Source: Wolbachia endosymbiont (group B) of Parapoynx stratiotata
GTDB taxonomy: Bacteria > Pseudomonadota > Alphaproteobacteria > Rickettsiales > Anaplasmataceae
Assembly: GCF_947250635.1 (NCBI RefSeq)
Contig: NZ_OX366335.1
Span: 620,001 to 684,000 of the forward strand
DNA: 64,000 nucleotides
Reading direction: 5' to 3'
Shown here piece by piece: positions 60,301 through 64,000 of this stretch. A program made the translations under genes and the position numbers. Below the pieces are notes generated by a model. The model was not told the origin of the DNA, made no database searches, and saw only the letters and a list, made by a program, of their open reading frames with translations. Within the stretch, counting starts at the first letter, position 1, and each line of letters opens with the position of its first letter.

Positions 60301-63297
60301 TCTTCGGGAAAGGGTAAATTAGTTCCTTTTTTCCACTCTACACAAGCTCAAAACATGTTTGTGTTACCTAAAGATTTTCAAGATGATCATGTAGTGATAG
60401 ATTCCCGTCTTGAAGATATTGAAAAATATAAAGATAAAGATGACCTCTTATTAATAAGAGAAAGTGAAATTCCTTTTATTATTAGAATAGAAGGGTTTTA
60501 TACTAACCGAAATAAATGGAAAAATATTTCTTATTCTTTATGGAATAATAATGACCTTTTCCTATCTTCTGGCTTATTAGAAAATGTTGATAATGTAGTG
60601 GAGTATAAGGATAAACTTAGAGGTGATTATGAAAGAATTGTAAAAGAATATATTGAAGACTTTAGTGATTCTACTAGTATCATTCAGCACAATCAAAAAT
60701 TAGAAAAAAATATCTCTATTTCTGTAGGACAAGATGAGGAACGAATAGGAGTAATGGTACTAAAAAATATTACTCCGGATCAGGTTGAAGTTTCTAGTAG
60801 TGGTACAGATCTGATATTTCGTGATAAGAAGTCTAATCATACGATCAACATGAACAATTGGAATAATTCTGAATCTTATAGAATTTCTACGTTGGAGTTT
60901 GATCTAGGTTTAGAACCAATAACGCTCCGTAGATTAGATAGGTTTAGTTTATCTGAGGTAAGAAAAATACAAGCTTTAATTGATAAAGCTTCAGAAAATT
61001 ACCAAAATAGAAGTAAATATACTCCTAAAGTAGAAAATGACTTTAAATGTTTAATATCAGTTGACGATTTTGAAAGAGAAAATAGAGACTCAGCACATCA
61101 ATGTCTTGGTTTTCCTTCACTGCAAGACCGGGTTAGCTTTACAGAAAGTTCCTGTAATTTAGAACAAATTGAGGAATTAAAAAATAAAACGCCAAGTAGT
61201 AATCAGATTTTAACATTGCTTGAAAAGTTAGAAAATGATCTTTTGCTGAATGGTTATGATTCAGACATAATAGATCAGTGCAATAAGCGGATGATAACTT
61301 CAGGATTGGGGGTATTAAAACCATTGGTAAGCACAGCAGTTTATGAAGGTAAAGAGGATGAAGTTAAAGTTCTTCTTGATAAAGCTGCTAAAAAAAGTAC
61401 TGCTGATGTTGAACATAAAAATCAGTGTTCACAGAACTGGACAGCTTTGAATTATGCTGTTTACAACGGTAATGTGAAATTAAGCAAAAGTGTATTTAAA
61501 TCATTTTTAGAGAAGAAAGGTGACATTAATGCCTTAACTAGTTGCAACGATGATAATTGGGCACTTTTACACTATGCTGTTCATTACAGCAACTTTGATA
61601 TGGTTAGTTTTCTTGTAGATAAAGGTGCTAACATTGAAATTAGAAGTAAGGAGGGTCAGACACCCCTGCATTTGGCTGTTGAAGAAGCCAAGCAAAATAT
61701 AATTAATCTTCTTCTTGATAGAGGTGCTGATATCGAGGCTAAAAACAACGATGGTAGAACACCTCTGTACTTAGCTGCTTACAATAATGACTCAGGTGTA
61801 ATTGAACTTCTTTGTAACAGGATCAAGACTAAAAGTAATGACGCATCTAAAATGATAAAACAGGTTGGATTTTTAAAGAAGGAAGTTGTTAACCAAGCAA
61901 ATATTCCATCTAATGCAAAAAGATTGGTAGAGTCTTGTATAAGTAGTTTAAGAGATTCAATAAAAAGTGCAGCCAAAAAGGTGCTAAAGGAGGGTATACT
62001 GCATAGTCGTAGTGCTTCGACTATTGAACTCATAGATAAGGTTTATAATTTCGATGAAAGGTTGTTTAATGAAGCAATTAAGGAAGCTGTAAATGACACA
62101 TACGCGGGTGTAGGTATAGAAGGAATATTAAGGTTTATACGCAGTCACCATTATATTGGTCAGTTTATTCCAGGTTATATAGCTGCGTTTGACAAAATAC
62201 CAAAGAATGATGGTGCAATGTTCAAATTAGCTTACTCTATTAGAGAGACCATGACAACGCCTAGCGTCAATTCAGAAGAGAAATCTGATCTTGAAAAGCT
62301 AAAAAACAAATTACCAGAATCAGTGAGAAATGCAGTATTTTCTTCAGAGATATGTATTAAAAATGTTGAGTATGGAAGGTATTTGTACTCACCTAATAAT
62401 GATTGCATGTACCACTTAAACAAGTGTGACAGGGATAGGCGGTATGTGTTCACTTGGCCTTCAAATGGAAATAGTGATCAATTTAAGTGGAAGGTTGAGC
62501 TCAATGGCGATAATGTGTATTTAAAGAATGTTGAGTATGGAAGGTATTTGTATTCGCCTAATGATGATTGTACATACCACTTAAACGATTGTGACAGGGG
62601 TAGGCGGTATGCGTTTACCTGGCCTTCAAATAGCAATAGTGATAAATTTAAGTGGAAGGTTGAGCCTAATGGTGATAATGTGTATCTCAAGAATGTTGAG
62701 TATGGAAGGTACTTATATTCACCTAATAGTGCTTCTACTTTCCAAGTTGACAATAACAGGCGGTATGTGTTTACCTGGCCTTCAAATGAAGAGGGTGGTC
62801 AATTTAAGTGGAAAATTGAAAATTGTGGATCTACTCGCAAGAGACGTAGCATACGAGAATTAAATGGTTATAATCAAACTGCAGTGGACTATCAGTTAAT
62901 ATTAACTGAAGAAAATAGTCAGCAAATAGCAAGTAGAATATCTGCTATAGTGGAAGATGTTGAAAGGCATACCTTTTTAAATCAGTCAAAAAATAAGTTA
63001 TATTTAGATAGTTATTTAAATAATAGAGGGAGAAGCAATGCTGCGGATTCTATGAGGAGAGATGTATGTAATGAACTCAATGCAAGTGAGAGAAGAAATA
63101 TTGTTCTAAGCGGAAACGATGTATGTGCAATTACTTCAGGTTATGAAACACTTGATATTGAAAACTTCCCTATTCAAGAAGTAGTGATTAATGATGATGT
63201 CAATGGAAAGAAAAGTTTAAGAAGTACATTAGACCTACATCAGTTGGTGCAGCAGATAAGGGAACGTTCAAAAAAGTGTGTCAAGCCGCATTTTTAG
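54349..63297 (+). CDS. cifB: Giant CifB toxin, type V, C-terminus altered by IS256
   Basis: The 2982 codons contain, in order: a PD-(D/E)XK nuclease domain (about 335-425, GGGYADIVLLV then PILIELKAGT); a second one (about 700-810, GGRVDMVIQ then IALEFKLID); and a Ulp1/deubiquitinase-like cysteine protease with His955, Asp974 and Cys1009. After these come a furin-like SRRS near 1092-1096 and a hydrophobic pore-like region (about 1200-1390). Glycine/Asx-rich beta repeats follow (about 1480-1930), then four ankyrin repeats (about 2361-2494) and three 55-residue repeats (2668-2826). The C-terminal part is a furin-like RKRR and a latrotoxin-type domain. All catalytic residues of both nucleases and the protease are present. 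Native coding ends near residue 2970; the last 12 residues come from IS256. Type V CifB proteins combine these domains (family knowledge). Confidence 0.85.
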   Translation: MVNNDQQQEKPQDFELMELLFGKVDSSTSDSLDKSFEARYQSLVDQIQSYLHSSEKPGFFPHRFLGSFSSVLDTKLNDKLGIKKLHFRFEGARTLKVVAETESKIHVFIFTEDIEAQHSKQTNTKNFEFTTGEWKNVMGRDYTKSDAHKLQIDVIKILKDKYELVKSRSKSDKDVKSKKLYLYLRNNVLKCKAKDVYGNTQTIQIGPDELKGNNAFKNKFFDEIKQFLDKSGKDLSDDVRKELSRITSAKGYTLKSDGEDEKINIKVESKKKIVDQPIEPTVKFQEVTKKLDKSVYLESYIEKLANPDAEIDQVQDNLEKILTYIKEVHTNLDLQGNVYGIKAREAAQHGFVAGIFDNFRYRDNTKLYLEQFAGGGYADIVLLVRGPNRAIDSVPILIELKAGTEGQVDPSDALEQAKDYIKGFRPNKMRILTNADNAIAVGLNLDDAEPFKTEVQPIKQPPAPLMEEFIELVGEWDNQQISEEDFKQEITDLLSSEYHTFPANKETKDHYYFSRDILGQSILINKIGQDQSNIKKYIYSYGEYPLDWSGGTEYTLSKSPVMTLIFVQGNEGQENTAFIFHIRESNTKEFYADKKIPVLNIPEIGRVGNVIEIKMSLKKYETGLSFEDLFEIEQISKYESSGNDQQFTDGKFIEIPNSDELKAKFDQAITSQHASDGEGSLQAYKVLLTEVADTIYPIKDLITNEARLQAVLNGLLSSYSDLKLKETSTKQQDSAKTVIIPEFQVGAGGRVDMVIQGIGPSPQGTKEYTPIALEFKLIDKNLDEEGMKKEVDKLTKEQNVRYAKGAALKAITDSDKMFFMGVVVNMKAKDKNSLILTSDEFVSAIVVHSSIDIAKRKHLEEIQEVTQRLKNIGIQEENLRTLESATAEKDYHYWLQQHDIADIARIKYDYGIDTLFEIVGSPEHIVNQLQQFQDRVTTRGERRPLTLIVNLDNNHWVTLVISHQNGQYNGYYVDSLGNNVPDNIRQVLQQAQITVNDVSVIQQRDGYNCGLWALENARDINTVLQGNRLSNIPDEIRNHLRIQRRENHFIRMREGISNTLSIDPQRIANLEAVLAGTQQPKFDLNSCVGGGRSRRSINPCLFSKGDVEEFSKGKVDGNNVDKIIVDSEKFLTYVKNSQDEAKNAQLVEFVRNKNIEGDYKYLVDKVIEDQGYERYVQNERIKDLHGDIVHQESSLTKNLKLKSRLMNAAGGIQLIRGIHGAIVSCKDGTATDCGLNLGGIGWSFASQPIENVMVKITPRVVTSAEKVVGKVIPGALGEQTKFAIRVAGVKFGSTIAKGTAGALTGVFDIVDIGMSASNLVDCKKRENSDNPCGEKEIRDNIASISFSGVSFVSGVALTAASMPVVGIAVGFGLMVGCGIYSGVSNIVEYKKKYDTTHGENWSIFWRTLLFQPMAADVQHLAARKDIVNSLAKQVWKALNNAPNSVIAYGVGLGKVSGNTLRPDYATIMMNRKNANTKNLSRVVPDYIKGANMLCLPQITNQDYEKGIKSSVKSAVYYCENAMVINQGGRVNVAQKDKTIVYDLQNVNRGTIVGSNEWHNNFLIGSGTAEITGGNNVVNRFVLVNNPSFSGKMIGGSNSINILDLSQLAENKVTGVIDYRFKPSASGSLKARVNGRWLINDQIDNNGIFNYYYVGRKNKVDEISCMGYSEHFTGTDDRDVIIDSGGGSNNNEKDVVESCKKVIISPYTRVKGRKSNYTFYVKTADYKGRGLYSEIDVDGTGTVSFPEFDLLSDCDQITYSKNSNTLSLKINFGQNNQFTLDIKNYVERSSNKPYFVLIDKNGSNIVPKIERSDSSTIKITSFELHSEHSLDNFDDVASHYKKILNNNKDYKVFSVIRDRVQNHGNSAVPHMVFGSLEDDVINFDQGTMFARGGGGSDVYFISNDINSREVKIDNNSSDKKLDTLFMSAVEKDFSIQQCDLYLKYNNSNIRVKNYFQDPNYRHLIVMNKKGETFIPNIQSMFCSPSSSGKGKLVPFFHSTQAQNMFVLPKDFQDDHVVIDSRLEDIEKYKDKDDLLLIRESEIPFIIRIEGFYTNRNKWKNISYSLWNNNDLFLSSGLLENVDNVVEYKDKLRGDYERIVKEYIEDFSDSTSIIQHNQKLEKNISISVGQDEERIGVMVLKNITPDQVEVSSSGTDLIFRDKKSNHTINMNNWNNSESYRISTLEFDLGLEPITLRRLDRFSLSEVRKIQALIDKASENYQNRSKYTPKVENDFKCLISVDDFERENRDSAHQCLGFPSLQDRVSFTESSCNLEQIEELKNKTPSSNQILTLLEKLENDLLLNGYDSDIIDQCNKRMITSGLGVLKPLVSTAVYEGKEDEVKVLLDKAAKKSTADVEHKNQCSQNWTALNYAVYNGNVKLSKSVFKSFLEKKGDINALTSCNDDNWALLHYAVHYSNFDMVSFLVDKGANIEIRSKEGQTPLHLAVEEAKQNIINLLLDRGADIEAKNNDGRTPLYLAAYNNDSGVIELLCNRIKTKSNDASKMIKQVGFLKKEVVNQANIPSNAKRLVESCISSLRDSIKSAAKKVLKEGILHSRSASTIELIDKVYNFDERLFNEAIKEAVNDTYAGVGIEGILRFIRSHHYIGQFIPGYIAAFDKIPKNDGAMFKLAYSIRETMTTPSVNSEEKSDLEKLKNKLPESVRNAVFSSEICIKNVEYGRYLYSPNNDCMYHLNKCDRDRRYVFTWPSNGNSDQFKWKVELNGDNVYLKNVEYGRYLYSPNDDCTYHLNDCDRGRRYAFTWPSNSNSDKFKWKVEPNGDNVYLKNVEYGRYLYSPNSASTFQVDNNRRYVFTWPSNEEGGQFKWKIENCGSTRKRRSIRELNGYNQTAVDYQLILTEENSQQIASRISAIVEDVERHTFLNQSKNKLYLDSYLNNRGRSNAADSMRRDVCNELNASERRNIVLSGNDVCAITSGYETLDIENFPIQEVVINDDVNGKKSLRSTLDLHQLVQQIRERSKKCVKPHF

Positions 63298-64000
63298 TTC
63301 AACTCAATTTTCAATCTATCTGGAAAGAAAATATCAAGTTGAGAAATAGTTAAAGCCCAATTAGGGAGAGCCATAATCCACTTTTGCTCTACCTTTTTTA
63401 TAGCACAATATACCTGTTTGTACAAGGCATTTGTACTAGTAAATGAACCCTTAGTTTTAGTAAATTTCCTGATTTGTCTATGCAACCCCTCAATTGGATT
63501 GGTGGTGTAAATCAGCTTCCTAACTTGCCCAGAATACTTAAAATAACTGGATAAGTTTTCCCAATTGTTCTGCCAGGATTTTATAACTAAAGGATACTTC
63601 TCTCCCCATTTTTCTTCCAGCTCAAGCAGATAATTCTCAGCGATCTCTTTACTTGAAGCACGATATATTTTTTTCAAATCATTCATGAAAACTTTTACAT
63701 CTTTGCTAGATACATATTTCAGTGAATTCCTTATCTGATGCACTATACATAGCTGTACTTCTGCCTTAGGAAACACACTATTTATAGCCGCAGGAAAGCT
63801 TTTTAGCCCATCAATGCAGGCAATTAGAATATCTTCTACTCCTCGCTCTTTTAGGTCATTTAGAACTCCCAACCAGAAGTTAGCTCCTTCACTTTCAGCC
63901 AAATAAAAACCTAATACTTCTTTTCTGCCATTTTGATTTATGCCCAATATATTATACATGCATTTACTTATACAATGTCCGTCCTCCTTGACCTTAAAGA
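63260..64000 (-). mobile_element. IS256-family element, copy D (runs off the window)
   Basis: Begins with GGGAACGTTC directly after GCAGATAA (63252-63259) in the end of cifB. Reverse orientation, with the 3' end of the transposase gene first. If complete it would end at about 64596. Confidence 0.95.
63294..64000 (-). CDS. IS256-family transposase, partial at window edge
   Basis: The C-terminal ~235 codons of the same 410-residue transposase, including the second Asp, CIVHQIRNS and the Glu motif, with Ile in ALTISQLD. The frame stays open to the window edge (DGHCISKCMYN), so the gene is cut only by the window. Confidence 0.94.
   Translation of the reverse strand, partial: FKVKEDGHCISKCMYNILGINQNGRKEVLGFYLAESEGANFWLGVLNDLKERGVEDILIACIDGLKSFPAAINSVFPKAEVQLCIVHQIRNSLKYVSSKDVKVFMNDLKKIYRASSKEIAENYLLELEEKWGEKYPLVIKSWQNNWENLSSYFKYSGQVRKLIYTTNPIEGLHRQIRKFTKTKGSFTSTNALYKQVYCAIKKVEQKWIMALPNWALTISQLDIFFPDRLKIELN

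Noticed and set aside
62478..62863. ORFs in other frames across the CifB three-fold repeat
   Set aside because: They mirror the repeat periodicity of the true frame and have no independent support.
1..64000. tRNA, rRNA, tmRNA or RNase P genes
   Set aside because: No cloverleaf or conserved RNA core was noticed in any intergenic gap, though a covariance search was not possible.

Overview
The window looks like a Wolbachia chromosome segment (alphaproteobacterial, Anaplasmataceae, arthropod endosymbiont). The evidence is AT-rich DNA, scattered single core genes (dut, acpS, proS, dxr, pstB, dapB, pyrF), dispersed GTA-like capsid and tail genes, short palindromic repeats, abundant insertion sequences, ankyrin-repeat proteins, and a phage WO eukaryotic-association region that ends in a cytoplasmic-incompatibility (cif) gene pair. 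I cannot assign a strain from the sequence alone.

Layout. (1) 1-20.6 kb is chromosomal. Housekeeping genes alternate with lineage-specific proteins: a small membrane protein, a cysteine-pair protein with an internal duplication, a WASP/RickA-like proline-rich WH2 protein, three tandem paralogues that each carry the same terminator, and a frameshifted ankyrin gene. Virion-type genes of gene-transfer-agent character lie in two places: connector, DUF3168 and tail tube at 2.0-3.6 kb, and the HK97 capsid at 16.6-17.8 kb. Intergenic DNA is filled with palindromic repeats. (2) 20.6-27.9 kb is a mobile-element pile-up. A coiled-coil gene is split by an IS256-family element. An IS110-family transposase is split by a second IS256 copy, which is itself split by a third copy in the opposite orientation. 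Each of these insertions has an 8-bp target duplication. A 144-bp copy of the first bases of the window follows. (3) 28.2-30.3 kb carries a phage-type primase/helicase. (4) 30.9-45.0 kb is an eleven-gene metabolic block: sugar-nucleotide uridylyltransferase, NAD-dependent epimerase, GT4-radical SAM fusion, WG-repeat/methyltransferase-like protein, PhyH dioxygenase, ABC exporter, two threonine-aldolase-type PLP enzymes, OPA-type transporter, UDP-glucose dehydrogenase and EamA transporter. Its content and gene count match what I recall being called the Undecim cluster of phage WO. (5) 45.5-48.3 kb holds a truncated regulator, a rearranged copy of the nested IS256 junction and gene debris. (6) 48.3-52.3 kb has two ankyrin-repeat genes. 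(7) 53.0-63.3 kb is the cifA-cifB pair. CifB is a type-V giant with two PD-(D/E)XK nuclease domains, a Ulp1-like cysteine protease, a hydrophobic pore-like segment, ankyrin repeats, a three-fold repeat, furin-like sites and a latrotoxin-type C-terminus. It is cut at its extreme C-terminus by another IS256 copy that runs off the window.

How it works together. The left part is ordinary reduced-genome metabolism. The right part is accessory DNA whose products are aimed at the host: ankyrin proteins and the Cif toxin/antidote pair. The eleven-gene block looks like a self-contained pathway to make, modify and export a glycosylated or nucleotide-sugar-derived compound. IS256 activity and recombination between its copies have clearly reshaped the region and have altered at least four genes.
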